The notes beneath the pieces are model-generated. The model saw nothing but the letters and a program-made list of their open reading frames with translations, was not told the origin of the DNA and searched no databases. Source: Podospora comata (Eukaryota; Ascomycota; Sordariomycetes; Sordariales; Podosporaceae). From it: a stretch of DNA of 64,000 nt. The stretch is taken from NCBI GenBank assembly GCA_017354895.1, contig CP071498.1:1550001-1614000 (forward strand), read 5' to 3'. The position numbers were made by a program, and so were the translations under genes. Below are positions 23,755-34,200 of this stretch, piece after piece (position 1 is the first letter of the stretch; each line of letters begins with the position of its first letter).

Positions 23755-24029
23755 TCAGCAATGGCAGTGATCATCACAGCATTCGCACTTTCCGCATGTC
23801 CACGACGAAGAGCAGTGTTTGCACGCACTGTTGTGCTGGATGATTGGGGCCGAAAGAGGACCCAGCAACCCCTAGTGGTCATAATTATAGATGGACTAGG
23901 GGCTAGGACAATATGAATGTGATGTATGGATGAATGACTTACGAAAACTTCTCCAGCATACTGTTCGCAGCTGTCCTCTCCATGCTGCCCATCCAACGAC
24001 CAGCTAACGAAGTTCTCGGCGTAGGACAT
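23755..24029 (-). CDS. Putative small cysteine-rich protein (two exons)
   Basis: Exons 24029-23943 and 23871-23755 encode 67 residues. The intron of 71 nt starts GTAAGT and ends CACTAG. Exon 1 reads MSYAENFVSWSLDGQHGEDS with one Cys. Exon 2 ends in a dense Cys/His cluster with spacing C-x2-C-x5-C-x2-C-x-CC-x3-C-x-C, including TCGKCECCDDHCHC at the very C-terminus. Such spacing is very unlikely by chance and suggests metal binding (zinc or copper). There is no signal peptide. It stands alone in a gene-poor region. I do not recognise the family; an additional upstream exon is possible. The frame is supported by exact phase-0 splicing, but there is no homology evidence available to me. Confidence 0.5.
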
Positions 24030-26085
24030 AATAATGGGTACAAGTTCTTCAACTTACTTGTAAGTACAATTGAGCTTCCAGAGTACTCAAGCCGGGGTGT
24101 ACATATCAGTGAGTTTTGAGAGAGTTGTAGGGAACAGGTCAACCGTCTAGTTGGACCTTGTCACGGATCGACAGTGGCCAGTTCCCCGAAAGCTGAGCGT
24201 AACAAGCAATATCTCATGTACTCTGTTGTGGTGTCTGGTAATGTGTTGCCATTATCTCAACCAATCATTGGGCGTATGTGATGCGAGGGGCTGCGCCATT
24301 CACTAAGGTCTCAACATGATATGACTAGGCAGCCTGACGCTTGTCACTGCCCCTTGTGGCTAGGTGGGCGGGTAATCTGAATTGATGTTTAAACTAGAAC
24401 TGAGTATCATAAGAAGGGACCCTACCTGTTAAGGTAGGTAAGCATGAAGAAATAGCTTTCCAATAAAGAATTTGCCATATCAGTGCAGCCCTATGGTCTA
24501 ACATCTGCTTACAAAGACATCAACAACATGCCCACATCCACCCAGCCTGCCGAGTTTCTGATGCTGAAAGAAGCCCTGCCGCTCCGCCAATCCATTACCT
24601 GAGAGTCCTCCAGCTATAACCATAAACGAAATATGTAGCAATGTTATTCTGAAGGAGAAACTGGATGGCCCAGGTTCTCTTCCCTTCCTTGAATTGGCAT
24701 TTCTTTATGCTCAGAATACATCATGCTAACTTATCTGGCGGTAGGACCAGTCGTGGTAAGCGATTGCATCCTGTAAACCTAGCAACTTGAAACGGTCTCC
24801 ATTAGGGATGGATGTTGAGGAATCGCTGAAGGTGGCCATAAATCAAAGGTGGGGTTGGAGAAGATGTGGTTCTTTGGAAAGCAATGGAGATAACCGGAAA
24901 CAGATCAAACTTCAAGAAGAACCGAACCAGACGCTTTGCGATGAATTGAGGCGAATAGCTATCTACCTATCTTGGAAAAGAGCCATGGCTATATACCTAC
25001 TAAACAACATGCTGAACTACTAGGTAGTTAGAGCATGGTGCCGACTGAGCATCTATTAATCACAGACCAACTCTCATAGAAGAGAATAACCTTTACTGAT
25101 ACTTCTCAAGGAATCGGAGCTCAGAGTAGGTACTATGCTACATCACTAGAGTCCGTTGTGGATCAACACTAGAAGCTCTAGAACAGGGAGATTTGGCGGG
25201 AGAGCGGGCTTGTGGAGAAGCGGTTCCTGGGACATCCCTTGGAGAATCTCAATAGGGGTCCTGCCAGGGCTGATGCCCAGAAATCAAACAAGCCTACAAA
25301 CCACCAGACGACAAGCGACGAGCGCTATTGCTACATAGTGGGATTTGCTTCCTAGAAAAAGAGAAAGATCCCAAATATCTCATGCCATGGGGTGTTTTTT
25401 TGGACAGCTAGGTATTTTATCCACCTTCCGAAAGATCTGAGAGTTTGGGACTGGTTTGCCCGCCCGGAAAACTGCTGCCATTCGGGAGCCCCAGTTAAAT
25501 TGTTCGGGGGCTGACCATAGGGTAGGCCAAACGCGAGGTTGTGACCACTTGTCAAGAAGAGTTTGCTTGAATGCTTCCATCTCATGAATGTCGTCTACTC
25601 CGTACTTCCATCTGAACACTATTGCCTTCATCTGCTTAACACGACGTCAACAATCACCACCCAAACATATTGCCCACCGACGTATAGGCACCCGGAATAA
25701 AGCTTCCGAAGCTCCAGCTGTTTGAGAAATTGGCCCCTATCCGGTGACGGTTTCCTTTGACCAAAATACTGCCAAGTGCGGGGAATGAGGAGGGTAAGAT
25801 TGCTCAGGTGAGTCACTCCTGCCTCGAATTGCCAGAAAACGGCTTAATCGGGGACAATCGATTAGCCAGGTTTATTTTCGCATACTTCCCTTCTAACCTT
25901 TTTCACCAAAAGTACACTCATTCCCTTCTTCCGGACGAGTACTTCTTAATGCTGGCAATCGTAACAATTGTAGCTGTTACCTGGTCGAACTCTTCCCCTC
26001 ACCTTGACAAAGGTGCAACCACCGTTGGTTTTATTTCACCCCTTTTCTTCGATGCTAACGGTTTCAACAGTCACCCACACACAGC
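24030..26085. other. Intergenic region upstream of cysteinyl-tRNA synthetase
   Basis: No gene is supported. A 78-codon open frame at 24787-25023 has no recognisable features. The last 300 bases are the leader of the synthetase gene: a GTGAGT at 25808 and a GCTAAC...TTTCAACAG ending at 26070 could bound a 5' UTR intron. Confidence 0.45.
25809..25815. promoter_or_regulatory. TGAGTCA: possible Gcn4/CPC1 site
   Basis: TGAGTCA is the consensus bound by Gcn4/CPC1, the fungal general amino-acid control factor, which induces many aminoacyl-tRNA synthetase genes. It lies about 300 nt upstream of the cysteinyl-tRNA synthetase start. The same bases can also be read as a 5' splice site (AG|GTGAGT), so the assignment is ambiguous. 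Confidence 0.35.
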
Positions 26086-26114
26086 ATGGCTTCTGACGCT
26101 CGTAAACAGCCAAA

Positions 26115-28531
26115 ATGGACCCCCAAAAAGCCCATGACGCTCGGCTGCCCCTATTGAAGATCTACAACAGCTTAACGCGGACCAAGAATGACTTCATTCC
26201 AGTTGATCCAACAGGGGAAATCGTTACGTGGTACGCCTGCGGCCCTACAGTGTACGAAGACGCCCATCTGGGCCACGCCAAGAATTATGTGTCGACCGAC
26301 ATCATTCGCCGTATCATGAGGGACTATTTCGGCTTCCGAGTCAAGTTCGTCATGAATACCACCGATATCGACGACAAGATTATCCTCCAGGCTCGTCGTC
26401 AACACCTGCTCGCGCGATTCAAGCATCAACATGCTGAGGAAGAGACGGTTAGTGAGACGGTTCTGGCTGAGGTGAAGGCCGCATTTCTCCAATATGTTGG
26501 CAAGAATCTGCCGTCGTTGCCGGGGGATATGAACCCAGAGAGCTTCGCCGAGGAAGTCAACAAGGCGTACAAGGAAACGCTACAAAGCCAGAGTGTTACG
26601 GTCGAGGATTTGCTGCTCAGGGCGCATATTGCGACAGCACAGTTGGCTGCCAAGGCCCTCCAAAACCCTGGAACAGCGTCTGAGTTCTTCGCCAAAGCTG
26701 ACGATGTCCTGCTGCCATATCTAGATGCATTGAATGATGCCTCTATCGACTCGAACAATCATCAGATTTACCTGGAGCTGAGCCAGAAATTCGAGCGCCG
26801 CTTCTTCGAAGACATGGATGCCCTGAACGTCCTGCCTCCCGATCAACTGACACGGGTGACCGAGTATGTCAGACAAATCGTCGATTTTGTAGAGAAGATT
26901 GTGGCGAATGGTTTCGGGTACGCTACTCCCGATGGTTCCGTCTACTTCGATATCGACTCGTTTGAGAAAGCTGGGCATAGCTACTCCCGGCTGGAACCAT
27001 GGAACAAGAACGACCCTGCCCTTTTGGCTGATGGCGAGGGGTCGCTGTCCAAAGGAGCATCTATGAAGAGGAGCCCGAATTATTTTGCCCTGTGGAAGGC
27101 CAGCAAGCCAGGCGAACCAGCCTGGGATAGCCCGTGGGGTCGTGGGCGGCCTGGGTGGCACATTGAATACTCTGTCATGGCGTCGGAAGCGATAGGGAAG
27201 ACGATGGATATCCATTCCGGAGGGGTTGACCTTCGTTTCCCTCACCATGACAACGAGTTGGCACAGTCAGAGGCGTATTGGTCGACTCCGGACTGCCATG
27301 TGCAGTGGGCAAACTACTTCATTCATATGGGTCAACTGAGGCAAGTGATAGCACCAACGACTTCAGCGACACAGCGCAGCTAACTGAAAATAGGATCCGG
27401 GGCTTGAAGATGAGCAAGAGTCTTAAGAACTACACAACTATTCGAAGTGTGCTCTCCGAGAAAGACTGGACTGCTCGGTCTCTCCGAATCTGCTTCCTTT
27501 TGATGCCTTGGCAGGATGGTATTGAGGTGACGGACGAGCTCATGAAGGCGGTAATTGGGTGGGAGGGCAAGCTTAATAATTTCTTTTTGAAGAGCTTGGA
27601 TCTGTCAAAACACACTCGCCCCAATGCCGAGGGTCAAGATATTGGGGTTGCTGACCAGCAGTTGCTGAAGTCTCTGGAGAAGGCGAAGGCCGACGTCGAC
27701 AATGCGCTCTGCGATTCCTTCAACACATCCGTTGTGATGAGAATCCTCTCTGATCTTGTCACCGAGGCGAACTCAGCCGAGAAGCTTGCCGACGAAACAG
27801 TCCTCTCCCTGGCGCGCTGGGTTACTCGCATTGTCACCATTTTTGGCCTGGATCCTGAAGGGGATCTCACCAATTCAGAACGTATAGGGTGGTCCGGACT
27901 CGATATTCCGGCGCCAGCAAAGCCTTACATATACCCTGCATCGCAATTGCGTGACAAGGTCCGAACCCTAGCAATCGGCTCGCCGGTCGATCATGATGCC
28001 ATTTTCAAGCTCGCTGATGAGGCAACCCTCGCCACGCCTACCTCTATCGACACTTCAGAGCCTTACAGTCAGGTGCTGCAGGAATTCCGCAAAAACGTTA
28101 AAGATTTGGCATCTGAGAAAGCACCGGCCAAGGATTTGCTTGTCTTGTGTGACCAGCTTCGCGATGTGCACCTCTGGAACCTAGGGATATATCTGGAGGA
28201 CCGCACTAGCCCTCTGCCTGCCTTGGTGAGGCCTCTCGATAGGTCTCTCATAGAGGCTCGCGCAGAGCAAGAGTCCCTTGCTATCGCCAAAGCCAAGGCC
28301 AAGCTGGAGCAGAAAGCAAAGGAGGCTGAGAAAGAGAGGGAGCTGCGGGAACGTGCCAAAATCGATCCTGTGACAATGTTCAAGTCGTCTGAGTATAAGG
28401 AATGGGATGATAGTGGCATTCCTACTTTGGATGCCAAGGGGGAGGTCATTTCTAAAAATAGGCGCAAGAAGTTGGTTAAGGAGTGGGAGAAGCAGAAAAA
28501 GTTGCACGATGATTGGCTGGCAACCCAGTAA
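26115..28531 (+). CDS. Cysteinyl-tRNA synthetase
   Basis: Charges tRNA-Cys with cysteine; class I aminoacyl-tRNA synthetase. Exons 26115-27340 and 27394-28531 encode 787 residues. Visible signatures are the zinc ligand region [14 protein letters not shown] (HIGH motif as HLGH, residues about 51-54), [13 protein letters not shown], and KMSKS at about 414-418. The intron uses a GC donor (AG|GCAAGT) with a GCTAAC branch and TAG acceptor; it must be removed to join MGQLR to [10 protein letters not shown] eukaryote-type insertion lies after the HIGH region and a Lys/Glu-rich coiled tail at about 695-787. A better-looking start, ATG 26086, reads [13 protein letters not shown] in another frame and does not connect (see findings). 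The intron-bearing copy may serve cytosol and mitochondria, which I cannot decide. Confidence 0.95.
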
Positions 28532-30920
28532 CTGGCTTAGGTAAGGGCTGGCTCCTTTTTTTTCCTCCGTTTTTTCCTCCGTCTTTCCCTCCTCCAGATA
28601 TTACCACCCTACAAAGGTTGGAAGAGATGTGGGTTATGTACACATAGGATATGGTCGCAGAGGGGGGCGGGTTTCAATAGAATAAGGGCTCCAGACAAAT
28701 TGTTTAGGGCGTGTGTTGTACTGCTAAGAATTCCACCGAAGAGACCCATTTTAAAACATACCCCAAGATACAAAGACCCAGTAACTCACGGATCCTCCTT
28801 ACTCAGCCAGTTCCACATCACCTCCGTTTCTTCCATTAATAATATAGGAGCATAAGAAGTTTGGACGGGGGAAAGAAAAGTTGGGACGAGAAGGGATAGA
28901 AGTTGGGATTGGAAGATAGAAATGCTGGATTAGAATGGTAAGATGTTGGGATTGGAAAGGTGAGATGCTGAGATTGGAAAGGTGAGATGTAGAGATTGGG
29001 GGGGGTGAGAAGTTGGGACTATATGGGTGAGAAGTTGGGACGAGGCTGAGATAAAAGTATTAGGGGTAATGTATACACTTAGCGTGTACAATACACATAC
29101 CCAATAGGCAGGGCGATGCCTCCTCTCCCCTATTTGTTCTGACCATAATTGGGGCGAAACTCCAGAAAGTTGTGGTGAATGAAATAGCTATGGCTGGAGC
29201 TTTGCTTTACTTACCATAACTGAAAGCTGGTAAATGTGGGAGTTTTGGCGACCAAGAATTCTCTGGATGCTTATTGGCCTACTCCTTTGTTTGGAATATT
29301 CCCTCCTTTTTGGGAGATACGGGTGAAAGACCACGAGGACGACTTCGCTCCTGCCTTTTGTGGCAATGGCAACCACAGTCAAAGGTATCTTGTGCCATTG
29401 ATCTTTTAAAAAAATAACTCTTGTTAGTAAGTCTTTGTGATAAGAATAGAGAGCGTTCGACACCTCGTACTACAAGGTGGAGAGTATGGAGAAAATTTGT
29501 TAGGATACGGGCCTTCAAGGATAATTGATATGTCTTTGAGATAGTTAGCTAATAAAGGTAGGTAGGGTGCCTCCGAAGTTTTTCTTGGTTCCCCAAATCC
29601 AGCTCGATAATATGATGTCAGGTACGGCAGGTACTTTGGGGCGCCCATGAATGTTCAGAGAAAACGACGAGTTAAGTTGTGAATATAGTAGAGAATGCTC
29701 CCCTGTAATACCTACGTGGGGCTATGAAGCTACCATTGTACTGATGAACAGATTAAACATATTTTCACAATTCTTGTAACTATATCTCGTGTGTCTTTCC
29801 ACTTTCTTGAACAACATAGGTAATGGGCAAGCAATAAGAGTATACCCCCTTGAAATCCCACACCGATCGCCAAGGCGAAACCACCAAAATAAGCTTTCAA
29901 GCCAAGATCAAGCCCGGCTTGGCCATCCTTCGTTTCCTCACCCCTTGTACCGATCTTCGATGACATCGCATTCTAAAACTTGATATTGTTGGTGTCATTG
30001 TCAATTCCTATAAAACGGTCTTTAGCTTCCTCAGCGAGACTCGGGACAGGCAAGGCTCTCACCGTTAATCAAGCGTTAGCTTTGAGGCTTATAAACCAGC
30101 AAATTCCCGTTGGACACTTGGGCAAGTGTGTCGCTCAACGGTCTCCTGATCCCTCCTTAGTGTGAGCATGTTTTCAGTGGTACATAACTCCGCTTCCGAG
30201 TATAGTGGCATAAGGAAGATGTCGGAATTTGAGTTTAAGGGTTTCCACTCTATTCGATCTAAACGCTTTAGCCCGCGCATAACGCTCCATGGGGATCCAA
30301 CCTCTGTTAGACATCTCCACGGCAAAGGCGGCATAATTTCCAAGTGTTCATGCGCCAAAGCAGGAAGGCAGGCATGTTGTGAACTTTGATAATTTTTATT
30401 TTGTGTACATCCCTAGCCAAACTCGGGTATTGTTCCTTCAAACTTAACCAACTAATCAAATGATATTATTTAACGCCTTAAACACCTTTCCCAATCCCGC
30501 TTATGACAAACCAAAACCAATGCCCCCCCGCCCCCCCCCCCAAAAAAAAAATAAAAAAAACTGCGATCTCTCGGAATCCCGAAAGTGGTGAAGACGGTGA
30601 CGTCCCGAGCCAGTCGCTCGCGAAAAAGACAAGCTGAAAGAGCTCCACAATTGCGCGCGTTTCCAGCTTGTGCCGATGGGATCCACACCACAGCTCCACC
30701 CCCGATATATCCGTTCAATGGTAGAATTATCCCCGGATCCCGAATCCCGGGATCGTGGAGAAATATCGTGGGGGAAAGCCAGGAGGCGGGATTTTTGGAC
30801 CCCCCAAAGCCCTGAACCCTATTCAGCTCATCCCGGGACTTTCAGCTGAGCGATATCGGCACCACCACCAACCACCATCAGCAACTCAGAGAAAACATCG
30901 TGAGTGTGTGAGGTAGGTAA
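28532..30920. other. Intergenic, with 22-bp array E and unexplained sequence
   Basis: The 3' flank of the synthetase gene is followed by the array at 28861-29055. From 29160 to 30390 several moderately long frames occur on both strands, e.g. a minus-strand 89-codon frame at 30089-30358, without recognisable motifs. C and A homopolymer runs lie at about 30522-30560, and a region with CCCGGGAT-like palindromes at 30730-30840 probably belongs to the promoter of a divergent or upstream transcript. Confidence 0.45.
28861..29055. repeat. 22-bp minisatellite family, array E (inverted orientation)
   Basis: On the plus strand the boxes read GTTGGGAC or GCTGAGAT, the reverse complement of RTCYYARC in arrays A-D. 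Box ends fall at 28887, 28909, 28930, 28952, 28974, 28996, 29019, 29041 and 29052. The steps are 22, 21, 22, 22, 22, 23, 22 and 11. Confidence 0.85.
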
Positions 30921-31248
30921 TCAGTGAGCAGAAGGGCTCGCTTGGTTGGAGTCAAGCGTTGTGATGGAGGAGGAGGAGTCGCCGCGGAGGGTCTTTCTTC
31001 TTTCGCTGCAAAGGAGAAATAACGGGTTAGTTGAGCCTTTTTGAGAGATGCGATGGATGAGATCAACAAACATACTGGGTATTCCGGTCGACAATGGTGC
31101 ACTCCCACTTGGCACCAGCGGTGCGAATGTGGAACTTGACGCTACCGGTCTCGAGCAGGTTGCGGACCTTGGGGTCGTAGTGGGAGAGATCAACCGTGCT
31201 GGAGGAAGCAGAGAGGTTGGGGGTGCTGGTGGTGGGTGAGGAAGACAT
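30921..31248 (-). CDS. Small conserved-looking fungal protein
   Basis: Exons 31248-31076 and 31005-30921 encode 85 residues. The 70-nt intron (GTATGT start, TTTGCAG end) joins the sequence VDRNT-HERRK in phase. The N-terminus is Ser/Thr-rich (MSSSPTTSTPNLSASSSTVD). It is followed by a folded-looking core (YDPKVRNLLETGSVKFHIRT, then AGAKWECTIVDRN) and a basic, Ser-rich tail (HERRKTLRGDSSSS). It has no membrane segment or signal peptide. The upstream region contains GT/AC-rich leader sequence. The compact intron-split architecture and good composition argue for a real gene, but I cannot assign a function. Confidence 0.75.
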
Positions 31249-34200
31249 CTTGATAGTGATGAGATGTGTGTGTGTAAGTGTGTGTAGAGCTGGCGCTTAT
31301 ATGGCAGTGGCTGAGAGTGAAGAGAGGTAGACGAAGGTCAGAGAAGTGAGGAGGCAGTCGAGATGATTTTGGGAAGCTAGAGAAAAGGAAACGGGAGACG
31401 GGGCAGAGCGTAAATTATATAGACCAGACACGAGGCACGAGGGGGAAGCCTCCAGAGCGCTGGACAAGGGGGAGGGCTGTCTGGCCCCTTCTCCTATCGG
31501 GTGTCACTAGCACGGGCATCCATGGAAAGATACACACGGACTCGGGGACTCGGGTCTTCCAGTTCCTGGGGTCTCTCTGTGTGTGTATCGGAAAGTGGGT
31601 GTGGACTTGGTGGGTCAATAGGGGGAGCGCATACAGCCGAAGCCAAATCGCAGGAAGAGTTGCCCTAAGCATGAGCCATTTTGTTTAGCTTCAGGTACGT
31701 ACCTATGTACCTTGATAGCGATCCGACACATCAAGCACGCTTGCATGCCTGGGTCTTCAGCCGGCTGAGTCCATGTTTTCTCTCGGTTGCAGCGAGAAGG
31801 TTGCAGAGATATCTGTACTACTCAACCCTTCTTGCATTTCGTATTTCACAGATGGAGAATGGGGTTTGGTGTGGTGGCATCCCTATTTCGGCGCTTTTTC
31901 GAACCTGTAGCTAACTTGGGGTGGGATGCGAGGATGGAGAAGCGAACCACTGGGCCCGTAGCTTAGGAACCCGGGCTCTCATGCAACCACTTTGTTGCCG
32001 TGAAGCCGGGAATCAGGCATCATTATCCCAAGTTATGACATTGAGAATGGACATTAGCCAGTCGCGGTCAAGATTGATATGGTGCAGCTGGGTTCCCCAG
32101 CCCACACACCACACTTGACCCAGAAACCAAAAACCAGCCAGCCGTCTGCTGACCAGGCTGGGGTCAACGTGTGCGGGGGAGGAGAAATGGAGGTGTCATG
32201 TAGGGGGTAAATGCCTAACACCTGTGTTGGTGTGTTGTGGTCGGGGGTGGTATCAACGGTAGGGTTACCGGCTTGGTATAGTAAGCCACGCCGCCATGAT
32301 CTCCGTTCCCGTCTTGGCTGTAGAGCTTGAGTTCCAAAGTTCTCCAGCCAGCACGCAGGGCTCCAGAGTACGAATGGAAGCGCCAAGGTTCCTGTCTCGG
32401 ACGATCACATCGTTCTGGAAAGATGAGAGCTGATGAGCCGACCCCCGCAACTGCAGAACACCACATCGTGTTTGTGGCAGCAGGTTACGTGTGTGTAGTC
32501 ATCTCATTTGTCCAGGCCTTGGCATGTGTCGAGGGCACATCGGAATATCATGCCCGAAAATGACAGAAAGAGAACTTTGAAGGCGACCTCGAAGCGGCTC
32601 TTGCAGAAGTGGCAATGGAAGGACGAGAGTGTGGCAGCAAGCTTTTGCGGCCGGTAAACCAGTTTGGAAGGAGATGTGGTGGAGGCGTTTACATTAAGAT
32701 GATGAGATTGAGGATCTCCGGCCGCAACGCGGTGACATGTCGAAACACAGAACAGGCGTCATTCTATGTGAAAAGGAATGAGAAGAGTTCTTGGAGTGAG
32801 TCTCCGATCACAGATTGTGAGACGAATGCTGAACTGGATGTCGTGCAGGCCAGTGTCGTGATAACGACATTCTCACGGTGATTGAGGGTGTGTGGCCCTA
32901 GCTTGTCTTTCCCGGCGTCTTGGCTCGGCCGTTAGCCAATCACAGGCTGGGGCATTTCTCGGATTGGTAAGTGGCGGTGAAGTGGGGTATTTTACCACAT
33001 CTGCCAAGCGAGCCAAGCCGGTTGCCAAGTCTCAAAGTCTGGCACTTGGACGACACCTCATTCCAGCGTCCTGATCGATAGATCTCAGCATCAGGACAAT
33101 CGAGCATCACAAATACCGTCTCAGTTCCAGACTCGGGAATAATGACGGATAATGTCACTCGCATACCCTCCTCTTTGTGGCGCGGGACTTCGACAGCCGG
33201 ACTGGATTTTCTCGCCGTAGAAGCACAGCAACTGCAGCTCCATTCGACTGCTCATTGGTTGTGTAAATGTTCCGTAAGCGCTCCCCTACCGAGTCATGAG
33301 GGAATTCCCAACCGTTTCCATGCTTTTTCTAGCCAATGCTTGGCTCGTCCTAATCTTGGGAGCCTCACGCCTCCTGATTCACGGCATCACCCAGTACCTC
33401 CTATCATGCTCTCAAGTAATAAAGCCGAACACGCGAAGAGCACGGGCTCCCGAGGTCCGTTACCCGCTATGGAATCCTGGCCTTCTTCTAGACGATTGAT
33501 GAGGGAAAAAGTCTCGGGTGCCTGCTTCTGGCTATAGCTACGACCGAGACCATGGCAAGACAACCAACTAGGCTCGTGTCTTACGAGACCGCCTAGAGTT
33601 GGGCTCTCATGATTCGAGGCAGTAGTTCTCTAGTTCTTGGGTTAAAATGGTGTTCAGGGTGCAGCAGCAACTACCACCAGGGATCCCTCGCCAACAACCG
33701 CCTGCCATGGTCTCCACCATTGCGTACCGTTCCGTAATGGAGCGAGCTAAAGTGGCAAGCCGACAAATGGAGATATCCTCGTCCTTGAACCCCTAGGAGC
33801 AGAGACCGCGTGACGGAATCACTGGCTCAGGGGAACGGGTTGGGCTGCGCTGGCGCCTTGTTCACCTGTTCGTGGTCGCCTTGAGCTTGGAGCGCTTATC
33901 AGGTGCGCCGGAAACACTGGAGACATTCCAAGATGTTTGTCGGTATATGACTGACCACTTTGTTGCCACGAAACTTGCTCGCGAATTGCTCACCCACCCC
34001 GACGAGCGGGTGGTTACCTTTCCGACATGCAGACTGTTTCGGTTCCTTTCCACGTTGACTTTGCGAGCATCGGATCACATTTCAATTACGGCAGTCAACC
34101 CTAGGAGCGATGCTGCTAGTATCCGAGCATGCACTTCAACGGCTCGCCGCTCCAAATTCCTTCAAAAATTCGAAACGATCTTGATTCAAAGCACCATGGA

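Noticed and set aside
33142-33537. A 131-codon plus-strand frame in the 5-kb gene desert
   Set aside because: The composition is random, with no start context, splice structure, domain or overlap with a conserved motif.
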